From contig NC_134368.1 of assembly GCF_035582795.1 (NCBI RefSeq), positions 14,180,001 to 14,244,000 of the forward strand: a DNA stretch of 64,000 nucleotides, written 5' to 3'. The translations under genes and the position numbers were made by a program. The stretch's first letter is position 1; each line of letters starts with the position of its first letter. This DNA is from Mycteria americana. Lineage: Eukaryota; Chordata; Aves; Ciconiiformes; Ciconiidae. Below are positions 44,971 to 60,200 of the stretch, piece after piece. Below the pieces are notes generated by a model. It was not told the DNA's origin. It did no database searches and saw nothing but the letters and a program-made list of their open reading frames with translations.

Positions 44971-47877
44971 TTTTATAGAAGCTGAATGTCAGGTATTAAG
45001 CAGCTAGTACTTGGGACTTCTGAAAAGTCAAATCTTGTACTGGTTTGTCCAGACCATCTGGTGGACTGTTAGCAGGACTGCTTATTCCAGAACCTTTGCT
45101 TCAAGTTCCAAATCACATTAACTTCTTGCAAACTTTGTATAAGTTAAAGCATGTTTGAAATATTTTATGTTGTGAATTCTAAGGTGGCATTATGTTATTC
45201 TAGATAGCATTACATTCAGTAATGATTATATGGTTAATGAAAAGATTGAGTCAAAAATCATATTTTTAGTTTTCACTCTTAAAGTTAGCTTGTCAGAGAC
45301 TTGAAATTGGTTCACAGTGTAAATTGTCTTTTCATCCGTTTTGTAACTTTATGCTCTGGTGTGTCTGAAAGCCCTGTTAACATTAGCACCTTGTGAATTG
45401 TGATGTGAACTTTCGTGTTACCTTATGCTGCTCTAACATTCTCTTTTATTTCTGAGTACTTTGAAGAGAGATTTATTGAGAAGATGGATAATATACTATT
45501 TTGTTGTAGAGGTACGTTTGAATAATGTACCATTTGAAGGAACTAGAAGACTTGCGAACTGATGAATATGAATTTAATCACTGTCAGGTTTACCTCCAAT
45601 AGCTTTCTGTAGTTTTCAATCGAAGACAAGTCTGGATTTGATTCAAGACTATCTTTTCCATTATTACAGGAATTCCATGGAAAGCAATGTGATTGCACAA
45701 GCTTACAACTGAAGTAAGGTCCTTGTGAGTCATGCCATCATTAGTACGGCCTAATTAAATAGGAAGTCTCCATCCGTAGATGCTTTCACATCTCAGTTGT
45801 TTTTTGGCTGAACCAAACAATTGATTTTTCCTTGGTATCTTATAAAAAGACATGGTAGCAGCTCTTTTCTTAACACTTCACAGTGTGCCAGCATTTCTTG
45901 TGAAGTATGATCACCACAAATGGATGTTGTATTTCCAAGAGGCCTTATTTGGAGGGGTGTGCTTTACAGTTCTGGGCTCCCAGTTGTCCAATTTGGAGAT
46001 TTAGTGAAGTGAACTGTGCCTTTTCTGCACCCCACAATTCTGGGTTTCTTCAAAGGAAGCCAGGGTGCTTGGAAGGGACTGGTATACCCCTTGTCTCACC
46101 CCAGCATACATTTAGGACACTACTAGCTTGCATACAGCACTGCAAGGTGCGTCCCAGGGCTCGCATGCACCCTAATATACCCTCTGATGCCATGTATGTG
46201 GATGATACTATTATTCCAGTCCTACTTCATACATCCCTGTTTATACATTCAGCAACTCCCTGTATTTCATCCCTCTTTATTTTACAGTCACTTATGTTGG
46301 TGTTTGGTTGGTTAACTCTCACTGATGTCTGGGCGCTGCTGCAGCACAGGGAAAGGGCTCCTGTCTGAAAAGTGTTATCATCACGCTTTGCTCCCATTAT
46401 GACATTATATGTGGCTGTGTAAGACCAGACCCAGTAAATGACTGTCTACAAGAAAATGTGGATATTTGATTATACTTCTATTTGTTGCTGCACAATCTGA
46501 CATTTAGTTTCAATATGAAAAGTTCAGCATGATAGACGAAGAGGAAGGATTAATGTATACTGAAATTATATTATCCATGTGATAGCTTTACTTCTAGTGA
46601 TACTTATCTACAATAATAGTCCATTTTGTGATATTTTTATCTATTGTTTATGGAGTCTTTGTTTATACATGGCATGGGTTTTGTAAGAATCTTTCATTCA
46701 AATATTTCTGTAGATTACTATAAAAAAACTTCTTGAATGACAGTAAAATACTGGAAAGTATATGTACTTCTTATGAAAAGGAAAAGGTGACTGGCTTATT
46801 TACATTTCTCATTTGTTGTTTCCTAATTTTGTGTTTTGATTAAGAGTTGGTTTGATTTTTATGGATTAAATTAATTAAGTACATTAAGATTATTTAATTG
46901 CAATGATTTATAAAATCCTTGCTTTCATAGAGTTTCTATTGGAACTTAATATGGGTGCTAGAGTGTTCCTTCTAAGAGTCACTAAGTGTCATTTGACCAT
47001 AAAACAAATACTTTGTTAACACTTCGTTAATTGTTTTGTAAATATCTGACTGAAGACGTTAGCTCCTTTTCAGTAACCTGAAAAATGGTGTTGCTGTTTA
47101 GATGAAGCTTGAAAAACAGACTAAGCTTTTTTTAAACCAGGTTTTCAGATTTTCCTGCCCTTTTCAAGGACTCCACTCACTCCCTCTAACATGCTGTACT
47201 TGTTTAGGTAATTATCTGTCTCTTTGATGCCAGAAGTTGCAGCCTTCATCATCTCAGTTTCCAGGATGTGGTCTTCAGCCAATTGCCTTTTTACTCTCTA
47301 ATCTCCCATTGATCCTTTTTCTTTCCTTCTAGTCTGCCCCTTTTTAATATTTTTACTTACATACTCAGTAGGTTTTTCTACTTTCTGTTGGTTTCCTCAG
47401 GTTCAGTTTTACTTTTCCATTGTCCTCTGTAACTCTTCTCGCTGCTAAGCAGATTGGGGGGGGGGTCTCAGTCCATTGACTGTTGCAGGGTCTAGCAAAG
47501 GGGTCTCCCCTCTGTGTCATTGGAAGTCTGCCATTTGCAGCAGGTGCCTGCACAGCAAATCTTAGCTCTTTTCCCTCTGTCTCTCACTATTTCCAGGTCT
47601 ACAAGGCTTACCATTTTATATGATCCTTTCAGTTCCATCCAAATAACTCCTGGCAATTTTGGTTTTATCCATGCTTGAATGATCAGAATTTCCTTGGGTG
47701 TTTCAGTTGGCTGAATCGTTTAAAATGCAGTCAGTATACATATCATGAAAGATGAAATCACACTGTTGTGCACCTCATTATGCGGGTATTAGCAAGTCAA
47801 AAATCATGCTTTCAAGTTATCTAGTCCAGAATTTAACAGGGACATCTTTTATGCTCCCTCTTTCTCATTAAATATGC

Positions 47878-47975
47878 AATAATTTAATTTATAAATAATT
47901 ATAAATAATATAGTATATATTATTTATAAATATATAAATAATAACACTGCTATAAATAATAACACTGCTGAAGTA
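47878..47975. repeat. AT-rich palindromic and tandem repeat
   Basis: A TATAAATAAT-rich tract with self-complementary stretches around 47900-47940, followed by two copies of ATAAATAATAACACTGCT. Confidence 0.75.
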
Positions 47976-48742
47976 AACAGTGATTTCATTGGGGCCACAA
48001 CTTTGCCATTTAGACTAATTTTTGCATTTAAGTCAAACATTATCATTCAGCTTGAATAGTGATGGACAATTTAAAGAGTATAGAATTGCCTGTGGTTCCA
48101 GCTGAGATGCAGAAAAATCACTAGGTCTTCACAAAGCCTCCTCTTCCATTCCAGAAAGCCAGGGTTCCTTTATGGAGCTGAGTTTTATATAGGGGTAGAG
48201 AGTACCCATTTTCTGATCTTTCCAATTCCAGTTTACAAATGTGTGCAGAAATTGCCCAAGCTGTCTTGGAGAATGTCTGAATAGCTGATGTGCAGCGCAT
48301 TTTTCTCCTACTGTGCAGTTTTTTTCTGTATGAACCTGTCAAAGCTGAAGGAAATTCCAAGATAAGATTCTTCTGTTTCACGAATTACAACCCAGAAGCT
48401 TAACTTCTGCAAATATGAATTCAGAAGTCATACTGCAGGCCATACAGGTGGGAAAGTGACCTGTTTTTAATATTCTTATTTATAAGTTCTTTTCTGTAAA
48501 ATGCAGTAAAATGCATTTTTCAGTAAAATGCAGAGAGATTTAAAGCAGAAGTCAATATCTTTTCTTTTGCATGTCTGATGAAAAAATTCCAAAATTATAT
48601 CAAACTATTCAGGGGTTTCAACTACTTTTCTCTCCTAGGATGCTACTCAGATATAAACTCCTTACTCAAAATAATGGTCAGTAGCTCGCATCTTTATAAG
48701 TCTCTGTGTGATCCCCTAATGGTATATGACAAAACCCCAAAA

Positions 48743-49015
48743 TCATAGAATCCTAGAATGGTTTGGGTTGGAAGGGGCCTTAAAGATCATCTAGTTCCAA
48801 CCCCCTTGCCATGGACAGGGACGCCTTCCACTAGGCCAGGTTGCTGAAAGCCCCATCCAACCTGGCCTTGAACACTTCCGGGGATGGAGCATCCACAGCT
48901 TCTCTGGGCAACCTGTTCCAGTGCCTCACCACCCTCATAGGGAAGAATTTCTTCCTTATAGCTAATCTAAATCTACCTTCTTTTAGTTTAAATCCATTAC
49001 CCCTTGTCCTATCAA
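48743..49015 (-). mobile_element. CR1 LINE 3' end, minus orientation
   Basis: Reverse complement reads the end of the CR1 reverse-transcriptase frame ([17 protein letters not shown], then [12 protein letters not shown]), then the 3' UTR and the terminal ATTCTATGA motif. It is truncated at its 5' end, the usual CR1 form. Moderately diverged, with the residual frame open for about 75 codons. Confidence 0.93.
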
Positions 49016-52000
49016 AATAGTGAAAGATATTATTTACTAGCCAAATTCTGCATCTTGCCATTGAAGTTGAATTGTCGTTGTTTGGTGATCCAGAAGAGGG
49101 AGCTACCTCATAAATTTTTAGCAGTTTTGAACTTAACGAAGTCTCTTTTAAAACCCCTCATGGATTTTTTTGTTGTTGTTTTGTTTTGTTTCTAAGACTG
49201 AATCCAGAGATTTCATATGATGTCATTTTGGTCACTCAGTTCATAGTCTGCTGATTTCTAAGGACATCCTTAGAGACTTAGTTCTTTGATTTCCTTCAGT
49301 TTTCAGTATCAGTTCAGTGTTTGTCTTTAAACATTTCGTTTTGTATAACGCGCTAAAACGTTTGGTTGATATAATGATTGCAGTCCCTTTTATTTAATCT
49401 GCTGAGTCTTTTTAAACATAGATGTTTCTTACTAGCATGTCATGGATGTTCACAGATGTTTTCTGTAGCATGCAGGAAGAACTTTGTGGTGGCTGGCCTT
49501 CCTCAGTGCAACTCCATCTGAGACGGAGGTGGCTTCTGGGCCATTTTACTATTTTTTTCTGTGTAAGGGGTGTTTCTTCTGTTTGTCCCAGTAAGCAGAT
49601 ACAGGTAGTATTTTCAAAATAGCAATATATAAGTAAAATAGCAAAACTAATGTGCACACTACGATGCGCTTTCTCTCCCTCTTTCTTTCTTTTTTTTTTA
49701 GAACTGCAATGTAATTTATAGTGAGTTAATATACCATTTATGAGCTATAAAAGTAAAGGAGCATGAGGTACTGGGAGAAGGCATTATAACATGTACTTAT
49801 TAAAACTTGTACTGATGGTCAGGAAGGAGACCAGACTTTTCTGGACATATTTTGAAGTGCATGATTTAGCTAGGTTCTGGTTTTCCTTGGTTGGTGGAAC
49901 TCTAGATTCCTACCTTCTATAATGATAAATCGTGTCAAAGCTATCATACCTCCACGTTTATTGTTGGTCACTTTGTGTTAAGAACTGATGCAGTGATGTG
50001 ACTTTGTTTCCTAAGGTAACTAGGGTAGTGAGAAACAGGTGAGTCTTTTTTCCAACTGAATAATATGTTCCCTGTTTTTTGTCGTAAGAGCTAAGGAGGA
50101 TGCTCTTAGTATTATGAAGCTTGTCTTTGTTTTTCATCAAGAAGAGTGAATACAGCACTGTGCTGCTTATTTCTTTGTGGATAATCACCTTTATACATTT
50201 CATGTGAATTTTGAGGTGTCATTGGAGCCTTCTTTTGCTGGAGATAAGTACAGGATAGTAAAAGTCCTTCCAGTGCCACTGAAGGGTGAGAATGAAGCAT
50301 TTCATTTGTTATCAGCATTGAATACTGCTGCACGTGGTAGTATCCTGCTGTTGACTTACTTCCGATTTCCAGTTAGTAAATCTCTAAATATGGCTGCTTT
50401 CATGGAAAGTACCACTGGATTCCATTCATGCCTACACGTGGTATTGTCATGTGGCCTTCAGGTTATATATGCAAACTGCTCTGTTAGAGCATTCAGACAT
50501 TGCATTAAAAAGTCGTGTACAACATTCCCAAAGTTAAGTGTACCACCATGAAGAGCTCTGTGGCCTATTTTGAGTTATTTTGTAAAATACTTTTGAAAAT
50601 TCTTTATGTATTTTTTACATGCACACAAACGTATGCACACACACGCAGTTTTTTCTTATGTTCATGCAAGGTTTGTATAAAAATCAAAGAAAGTTAAATT
50701 AGATCAATGTACACATGTTTGACTTTTTCTTCCTCCAGGAGGTTTCAGAATAAGTGCATAAATAAATACTGTTTGTTTTATATACATAATATTTTGCACG
50801 TGTGATACATGGCTATTATAGTTCAAATATATAATATTTTAAAATACTTGTATGTTCTTAAAGCTGATGACCTATTTGTATGTTTTTAAGTCTTCCATTA
50901 AATGCAGTATCTTTTCAGAATGCATATGTTCCCCAGATGTTTTGGCTATGTTTATTTACAAGCACGTTTTATAGAGGCTCATGTCACAGCGGATAGAGTT
51001 GACAGTTGGGCTGATTGCAGGAATATGCAAAACATTAACCTCATAAATCTTTCTCCACCTATCGTATTATGTAATTTCTACAAAATATTTGGAAGTATGC
51101 TGCAAGAGACAGTTCTATTATTTTCGTTGGAACCATTTTGGTATTGCAGTTAAAGATGATGTATTCAATTCAGAGGTAATTATGTCTAGACACTAACAGG
51201 GTCCATTGAGTTGACGTTCTATTCATAGAGACGGCATGTGTCATTCAAAAGGGAGTTGTAAAACTGTTTAGGATGGTTGCATTGTTAGTGATGTGCATTT
51301 CCATTTCAAACAACTGCCATAACTAATTACCATATTTAGTAGAGTCTTCTTGGAATCCTGAAACGAAAATAACCCACAGTTTCTTTGGGAGATATGAATG
51401 ATGTTAATATTCCTTCTCTTTATACCCTGAGTGAACTCCTATGTTATGACTAGACTCAAAGATGCAAAGTGGAGGTGTTACTCTTGCAAGACTTAATGGT
51501 TTCTTGTTAGATCTGTCTTATTGAGTAACCTTCATGATCTTTGAAATTTTTAATATGGAGGCTGTTGTTTGTTGATATCTGTTTTTGTCCATCAGATAAC
51601 TCTTATTTTTGAAGCTTCTCTGATAAGCTCTTGTGTTAGCATTATAAACTCTGCTTTGAAATTATATGCTTATTCTAGCAATACCCCATGCTTCAGATTT
51701 TGTTTATTTGCAAGAAGCCCTAACTTGGAGTCCTTGATAATAGTATGCAAAGTAGATATAATCAATTTAAAATAAGAATGAGCTCACATTTTAAGAATAA
51801 TTCTTATTTTTCTTGCATTACAATTTTAAAAATTCAAAATGTGTTTTTTTCCTGTGAGGTTTTTCACGTGAACGGATTTTTTTGTTTCTTAAGCTTGGCA
51901 AGCTGTTACTTTCAGTGCATACTGTTTCCTCTATTCTAAACCAGGAAAGCACAGCCATATTTTACTTTGACTGCTTTTCCTGGGTTTCTTAGAGATTTTG

Positions 52001-53349
52001 CTCCCTAAGAACACTTGACCTAGTGGAACGTCCACCTTTTCTAAGTGGAAGCTAAGGAGACCTTGTGCGTCGGCCAAGTGCATTGAGAGTGTAGCTGTGC
52101 ATTGATGTTTCTTCAGAAAGGTGCCACCGTGCCTCAGGAACTTTGTGACTTTATGTTGCTTTTTGATTTCCCCCTCTCCTCGTGCTCCTCCACAATAAAT
52201 AAAGATCTTACTTAAAAGGTAATACCTATGTTGACTTTTCTGGAAGTAGCAACTATGCAATGCAATTTATTTCAATTTAAAAATACTGCAATATTAACTT
52301 GGTACTTCCTATTTCTAATCTGATCATTTTAGAGGCATAATTGTTCAGTGACAATTCCAAAAATACACAGAGATGTGTTAAAGGACTGACTCTTTTTTTC
52401 CTGATGATGTCAAAACATAAAATGTACTAGTGGGGAAACAGTAAAAAGAATTATTTTGCATCAAGGAAACTGACCTCAAAGTTTGAGCTTCTTGATTCTA
52501 CCATGAGACATATCAGCTCTGCTAAAGAACATCTCTAGTAGCAGTAAGAGGCTGTCTGTCTTTCTCTCCTATGCTGAGGTGAGTCTCTGTAGCAGCTCGT
52601 GACCTATATTACACATCAAATGTCAGTTCTCAATACTCTTATGGCAGAAATCACTTCCTTTTACTGCATGTTCGTAAAGTACCCAGAGCAATGCCTGTGC
52701 TGACTGGGGCTAGGCAATACTGACTTTGACAGCCCTGTCACACTTGCAAAGCACACTCACTTACAAAGAAGCTGCAAAGCATCTGACAAATGTATATATA
52801 CATCCTCTCATCAAATACCTGAAAGAAAGCATGTACTAAAACCCTGTGGTAAAAAAGTTGAACAAATAAAGGAAGATTGCAAACCCCCAACTTTTAGTGA
52901 GATCATCGCGTGCTGCTATTTCTATGGGTACCCTGCCGCATTTGACTCACAGGTTTTATGTGGCTCTATTTTACTTCTTGTGTATGCAGTGTGAGAATAA
53001 TTAGAGCTCTGTACTTCTCCAGACATGGAGCTGTGTGTTGTTTCTTTGGTAAGAATAGTTAAATATGTAACCATCTGTGTAGGTTCCTTTTTCCTTTTCA
53101 TGGAAAAAACCCAGAAAATGCTTACCTATGTTAATGTAACATTTGAGTTCAGATGATAGCACAAGTCAAGAAATTCAAAGATATAGTTCCCACAGCAACC
53201 ATAATTCAACCTCATTGCTGTGAAAGCACAAAAACCCACACCAAATACCATGCAGAATACTGCATATATGCAAGTGTGTGAGATACAGTTGCTAGGAGAG
53301 CCATAAATTTTGATTTCCAGAGTTATTTAGATTCACATTTTATATCTAT

Positions 53350-53368
53350 TATTATTATTATTACTATT
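53350..53368. repeat. (ATT)n microsatellite
   Basis: Short run of ATT units. Confidence 0.75.
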
Positions 53369-56263
53369 TGTATTTTATTGAAACAGTGCAGTAATGAAAA
53401 GCTGATGAAAAGAGGCCAGTTGGATTAGTGTATCTTTTTGTACAAACAATAGATTATATTACTATCTCTGCCTTTTTGACAGATTTTCCTTTATTTCTAA
53501 GTGAGTAATATTGAATGTGAAATATAATCTGGCCTGCTTCCTTATCTGATTCTATTTTTTCTCTTTGTTTAGCCCTATTCCTGAACTGCAGCTAATGAGG
53601 TCTATTCGTTTGCCTACCAAGGATAAATAAACCAGATATTTATCCGCATGTAGTCATACATCTTGTTATTCAACCACATCCATAGCTTAAGGTTCCATTA
53701 TAAAATATCTCAAAGCATATGGGACATGTTTCTTTTCAATATCTATTAGGATTCTTTTGGTTTCTTTGTTTGCCAGCTAAGTCTGCCAATTCCTGGATTT
53801 GGTTGTGTTAGACATGTTTCATTATTATCACAGTTAGTGAAGAGGTGGAAGTGTCCTTGTTTTGAAATTAGAAATATGTAAATATTTCAACTATGGTACT
53901 TACTTGGCACAGAACATGTTTTATAAATAATATTTACAGGATTTCCAGAAGTTGGTTGGCTGAAATATCTGTATGATATGTTTTACTTAACCTTTCGGAT
54001 TTGGCCAATGGAGAGAGAGACTATGATGTTTGAAGATTGGTATATTAAGTCCCCTTCACATGGGTGATTGTTATATCTGTAGGCTGGATTGAGCATTCAT
54101 GATTATTTAAAAAAAAAATTCCTTTTGACTGAGGCATATGTTAATACCTCATAATTTATTTGAAAAAAAATCACAATGTAACTGTATCTCACCAATCATT
54201 AAAAAAAAAAAAAAAGGAAGTGACACAGGATATGGAAAGGTTAATGATAAGAGGTTCTCTTCAGTAAACTACAAAAAATTTAATTTGGACTTCATGTAGT
54301 TTCTACCGGACTGATTTTTCTTAGCCCTCCCTCACATCTTAGTCTGCAATATGAGCCCTTTTATGGACAGTCTGGGCAGAGCTGAAAGACTGATTGGATG
54401 TGAAAAATGTTCTCCTTGGGAAATCCTTGGATCCTGCCCTTCCCAGATAGTTAGGCAATCTGCTCTAGGAAACCTGTTTTGACAGTGCCTGTTATCTCTG
54501 CTAGGCAGAGTCCTATAGGGACCATCACAGCCTACCTCAAAGCCAGGGTTAGGGGAATTCACTCTGCAGCCCGCTGCCTTCCCAAAGCTTTTATTGTTCT
54601 GTTTCATTTTGTTCAAAAGCTAGTTATGAACTGTATGCATATTATTGTACATGTGTTTAAAATAAAGTTGTTAGTTTATATGAAATGTGGGTTTCCTTGT
54701 GTAAGAATTTATGAACTGAAGTTTGAACTCTGTCTGAAAATTAAGACAAAACATTCCCAGTTGGTCAACAATTTGTTAGTAGATAAACACAGCAAGATTA
54801 GTTAAATTCTGGCTATCATCTGATCAAGGGTTGTTCTAGTCTTTCCATAGGGACTTTACTGTTTCTGTAATGAGGAAGGGGACTGGGAATTGTGAATCAC
54901 AGGGGATTTCTTAAAGGGACAGGCGGAGTGCTGGAATTTGAATGGAATCCTGGGTAAAAATGTGATGCATGAGGCTGTATGTACTGCTGAAACCAGAACC
55001 CCTTCAATAAAGTGAATACCTAGGATATAGGTTTTGTGTAAGAACTGTGTCGTGGTCATAAGCTTGCATCGACATCCTGATGACATTTCTTGCTCCAGTG
55101 TATCTAGCTAATATTTTGGGGCTTTCCTAAAGTGTGGATAGTTACAAGGGTGTTTTTCTTTTCTTCTGTTTATCCTCTTAAACCTAGTAGTTGTGGTGTT
55201 AGTATTTGAACTGAAATAAGTAAGGGCAAACTTCAGTGGAAACTAAGAACTGCATTGGGATGATTAAAGGTAACTGGAAAGCAGCAAAACATTCTGCTTG
55301 AAATTGAGCTATTGCTAGTAAACAGTAATATATAAATAGACACAGTGTCTAAAAAACACTGAGTTTACATTCATGTTTCATTACAAGTTGATTGATAAGA
55401 GGGTTTCTGGATGATTTGGTGCAGTGATATGCTGTTATTTTATACAATTAATCGCTCTGCTTTTAGGTCTGGGGAAGTGAAATGCACAGTTGATACTGCC
55501 AGGGATTGCTGGTGATCTTCGCAACCTCATTTTGTTTCGAGGTGATGGGGATCCTGTGGGAGAGAACGGCTAAGCAGGGAACTGCTTTCTGTGCAGTGGC
55601 AAAAGTTCCTGATATTGTGAACAGGGTCACAGTTTCAACAGTTACTGCCATCAGAGGAGAAGGTTGGTGTATACTAATGCATATATTTTTCTTCAAGCAT
55701 GTATCGTCCTCTGTGTGCATATGGCCCCAGAGACGTGGATTTCCTAATGAAACGTAGGACTTTGATGAAAGGTGATGGCCATGTCACCTCGCAGTTCTCA
55801 GTGGAGAAGAAAATCTTCCTCAGTGGGATTAAAACCATCTGCTTGCGTCATGGGCTGTTAGGTGTGAGATACGATTTGACTTTCATTTATTAGTCGCCAT
55901 TAGTAGATGGAGGGTTTTTTGGTTGTTGTTGGTATGGAGAATACAATGTCCCATCTGTTAGGGATTTTTGTCATTTCTCTTAATTTCAAAATATGTATTT
56001 TTGTCAACTACAATTAGCTGGAAAGAATTAATGAAAAGGTTTTGCAATTTTTCAGTATGATTTTTCAGAATTTAGAGTATTTTACATCTATCTGCAGTCA
56101 TTTATTCTGTCATCCAGTCAAAATTACCACAAAAATGTTTGAATTATACTTGTTAACTCTGATAGAAGTTTGGTAGTGCTCTGTTATGGAAGCTGGCAGT
56201 ACAGTTACTTTTGCAGGATCGTATTTCCAGTTTCCAGCTTTGACCAGCTCCTAACCATTGAGG

Positions 56264-56264
56264 C

Positions 56265-56295
<31 letters not shown>
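56264..56295. repeat. (AAT)n microsatellite, about 10 units
   Basis: Perfect AAT/TAA repeat. Confidence 0.9.
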
Positions 56296-57207
56296 TCTTT
56301 TCTGGGTTTGCCTCAGGCTGATTTTTCACAGAAAATTCTAGTCAAAACTATGTACTTGGCTTTGAGCATAAGCCTCGCAAGAAAAAGCCTGGTATCCTTT
56401 TGCACATTAAAAAAAGAAATAATTCCATCAACCTTTCCTTCAAAAAGCTCTAATACTTGCGTGCTTTGAAGCAGGAACATCAATTTGACAAGGTGAATAT
56501 AGTCAATTTGACTATATTCAGGAGTGTCTTTCACTGCCTCTGTGAATACCCACTCTGCTTTGACCAGTTTATAAACCTCTGAAAAATCACAGTTCAAATA
56601 ATCTCATTTAAGTGTTGCTAGAGGTGGGCAGATAGAATTTTTTTTTTTTTCTTTTTTTCCCCCCTCCTTCTGACAGTTCTGCATACAGTGAACGTTCCCC
56701 TGTGCAGAACTGAATTGACCTTTCTCTAATTGCAATTCTGGTCTGATTTGGATCAGAGATTTTTTTTGGTATTAAGGTCCTACAACTTTCTGTTCTCTCT
56801 TTTGAATGGCGTTGGAGCTTTCTGTCTGCTGGAAGGAGGCAGAACCTCTGTCTGTTTTGATCCAGAGCAGGAACTGGCTGTCAAGAGTATCTTGGAAAAG
56901 GAAACTGGGCAGAAGGAATGGACTGGCACTGCGGAGCTCAGGTGGAAAGGAAATCAAAACTCATAAAAGCAAATGTGGAGGAGACTTGTAGCACCTGGTA
57001 GTCATGGTTATGTGCTGGAGCTGCCTGAGCAGAGGCTGGGAATGGGGTGAAGGCACAGGGTCGGGGAAGGGGCATTACTGGAAGGGGAGGAGAGACTCAG
57101 AGATCAGTCTCCTGCAGAGCCTAGAGTGCAACACAGCTTACTTGGGTACTGCTTCACTTTTCATACTAGAAATCTGCATGGCATCATTGTTAGCATCAGA
57201 AACAAAG

Positions 57208-57242
57208 CAGTACTCAAGTAAGTAAGTACTCAAGTAAGTACA
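57208..57242. repeat. Short tandem repeat, AGTACTCAAGTAAGT x2
   Basis: Two near-perfect copies of a unit with an internal AAGT repetition. Confidence 0.7.
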
Positions 57243-60200
57243 TACTTCAGTAAAGTGCTTGTGGACCAGCTCTTCATTGAAAGCACAGACTGATAAGTTT
57301 CTATAGCTATCAGTGACCTCCTTGGTTCAAGAGACAGGGAATTTTCCAATAGACTTTGTGATTTCAAACTTGCAGGTGATGTGTGAAGGTATTAAGCTTC
57401 CTGTCATCTAATGGAAGGTATTTGCTTTTTTAAGAACTTGGAAATTTTATACCTTTGAATACCTTTTAAAGATCACTTCAGAGTTGTCATATCAGGCATG
57501 CAATTGCCTGTGCAGCCTAATTTAAATGCCCTATGTGTATGCATTGTAGTATAATAATTATATGATGAGCGCTGTTTTAATTTTCACCCTGTTGAGCAGA
57601 TGAATTAGAGTAGTGAAATGAAGAAGGCTGTTCTGTAGAAGCCCTGTCTGATCTATTGCAAAAATTGGAAGACATGTTGTCAACAAAGTAGCTGATCAGC
57701 GTTTTGGAGAGCTGGAATCTGTCGCTGTCCCTGTAGTGAGGTTTCTGTGTAAGGTGAGAATCAGCACACTTTTAAATGTGTTGTCCCTAATCATGTGTTT
57801 TTACTTCTCAGATATCTAGGTTGGGATGCTGAATTGCTGAGTCTTACAACTAAAGTCAGTGGAAATCTGTCCATACAGAAGGATATAAACAGTATAAAAT
57901 ATGTAAGGGATTGGGCCACATACTGAGTAGTGTGGAGAAAACAAGACAACTGCAAGTATGACATTAAGTGAGCTATATCCATTGTGTCTTGAATAAAGTA
58001 AGGTTAAAAGTTTCATATGATCCCAGCATGTACCTGTCATGGAGGACATTCTGGCATTTCAGTTTCTGATTGTTTGCATTTGCACTGCTGGCAAATGACT
58101 TGTTAAGAATTGTGTGTATGAGGGAGAAAGAGGAACACTTCACATAATTAAATAAATAAAAAATCAGTGTTTGTTTTGATGAAAATGGTTTGGCTTTACA
58201 GAAACATTTAGCATGAAAAAGACTATATTGAAGAAGTAAGTTGAAATAGTTATAATATCTTCCCATGTAGTGTCTTGATAATTAAAAAAATATTGGTTTA
58301 TCAGCTTAACTTTTTTTCCAATTACCTTTAGCTACTCGGAAGGTCCATACAACCACAGAAAAACAACTGTGTGAACATAGAAAATAAAAATGAAAGGTAC
58401 TGGAGGTTTTGAATAAATACTCACAAATTGCTATAAAAGACAAAAGTAAATGAAAAGGATATAATTTTCACAGGTCTATTTCAGAAATAATGCTATGTCA
58501 TAATTTTAAGTGGTATTAAACTTATAGCAATAATTGTGAAAAATACAGTCAAATTCAGGCATCATGCTTTACAGTAGATTAATAATATTTAAAGTTTAGA
58601 AAATCTGAACTCAGTCTCCATTTGTGAAAGTTTAGCTTCTGTTCCAGTCTTGAGGTTTTGGACTCATTTCTAATTGAGTGCAAAATGGAACTGAAGTGAG
58701 AGATGAATCTTTGGATTTAGATGAGAAATAAAAACCTTATTCCTGGATTCAGGAGGTTGGCATACCTTCTTTTACAACAGAGTCTCTCCATTCTGCAATG
58801 GTGAATACTTAATACATACAGGAACATGAGTGAAGGATTTGAAAACTAAGATGCAACATAGCGCATTGACTAATACATTATGAAATGGTATAAACAATTT
58901 AAACTAAACTTATTAAATTAGTGTTGCTTTCCTATTGTGTTTTTTCACTTGATTGCTCATTTGCAAAATTCAGTAAATCTCCATGGGAATCTCTGTCATT
59001 ATTATGAAGTCACAAGGTTCTATAGTAATTGTCTGTGGCTGATAATATTAAAAAAAATGCATAGTTACTTTACTTTTTTAAAAAAAGGAGAAAATGTTTC
59101 AAAAATGAATTCTATCCTAAGGGGAGTCAATTTAGAACCTACTGAATGCTACAGTAGAACTTTCACGGACTTCAGTAGGAGCAGAAATCTGGCTTTTCAT
59201 ATCAGTTCTTGCTGAGGAGCTGATAGCTGTTTTTCTATGGGGAACAGTTGTAAAGTACTGCTCAAAACTGTGAAGTAGTAGCTGCTGTCTTTGTTCCCCT
59301 CTTTGGGGTGGGATTTGGGGATATAGAACACAGATAGTTCTCCTTTCTGTAAGTACTGAAATGTCTGTTAAATCACAGCTTTTCAAATCATCCCAGAGGA
59401 GACTTGCTTAGGGTGTTGGTTTTTTTTTTTAATACATGTAGTAGATGACAAGTAATAAAATCAGAAGGGTTATTTGTTATATTTTTATGGTTGAGTCTGT
59501 CATATCATATTTTCAGACTTGTCAGTGGACAGTCAGCACTGCCTGAAGTCTCAGAGGTCAACATCTGAGCACTGTGGAATGGCTGTTTGTGCTGCTGATT
59601 GTGGAGAGAGGACTTAGGTTGCATTATGATGATTTACGTTATTCAAACGGGAATTCCTGATTGCTACGGCTCAGATGACTTATAACGGGACAGGCTTGTC
59701 ATGCATGTAATTATTAGATGCGCTGATAGAAAGAGCTGGGGTGACAGAAGTGTGATATAGCACAACCAGTTCTGCAGTGTAGGATGTGCTTGCTCTTACC
59801 AAACTGCGTTGTTGTGCTGGCCCACTGGGTCACTTTGCTAGCCCATTCTGACGCAACCCATCAGCTAATGGGAGATTTTCTCTCTTTGATTTTCCCAGAT
59901 CAGGTGCAGTGATTTGGCTTTTAGCAAAGTAACAATACATCACATATAGAAGGAAACTCTAACTGGTAGGAGGTGAGTATGTGGTAAGGTTTAAGCTCTG
60001 TGTCCTTCAGATACTGGGAAAATACAGCAACAGATGTGCAGGATTTAAACTGGTTATTATTCTAGTGCTGTAGATAGATAAATGCACAGATAATTAAAAT
60101 GTCATTTTTACAGTGTCTTGAGTAGCAAAGAGTTTGATCTTCTACAAATGTCTTTTGATATTGCATTTGGTTTTTGTTCTTATGTGTTGTTAGGTGTTTG

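Noticed and set aside
45907-46368. Plus-strand open frame of about 153 codons with a CALQFWAPS stretch resembling CR1 reverse transcriptase (VQFWAPQ)
   Set aside because: The resemblance is limited to a few residues and no flanking CR1 words follow. Treated as chance.
48831-49061. Minus-strand frame reading [15 protein letters not shown]
   Set aside because: This is the residual CR1 reverse-transcriptase tail, not a host gene. The same holds for the plus-strand frame at 62331-62546.
51931-52260. Minus-strand frame of 109 codons next to an AATAAATAAA on the plus strand
   Set aside because: Considered as a processed pseudogene, but no parent protein is recognisable and there is no poly(A) tail or target duplication.
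56313-56597. Minus-strand open frame of 94 codons with mixed, protein-like composition
   Set aside because: No start ATG at its head, no splice signals, no known family and no neighbouring exons.
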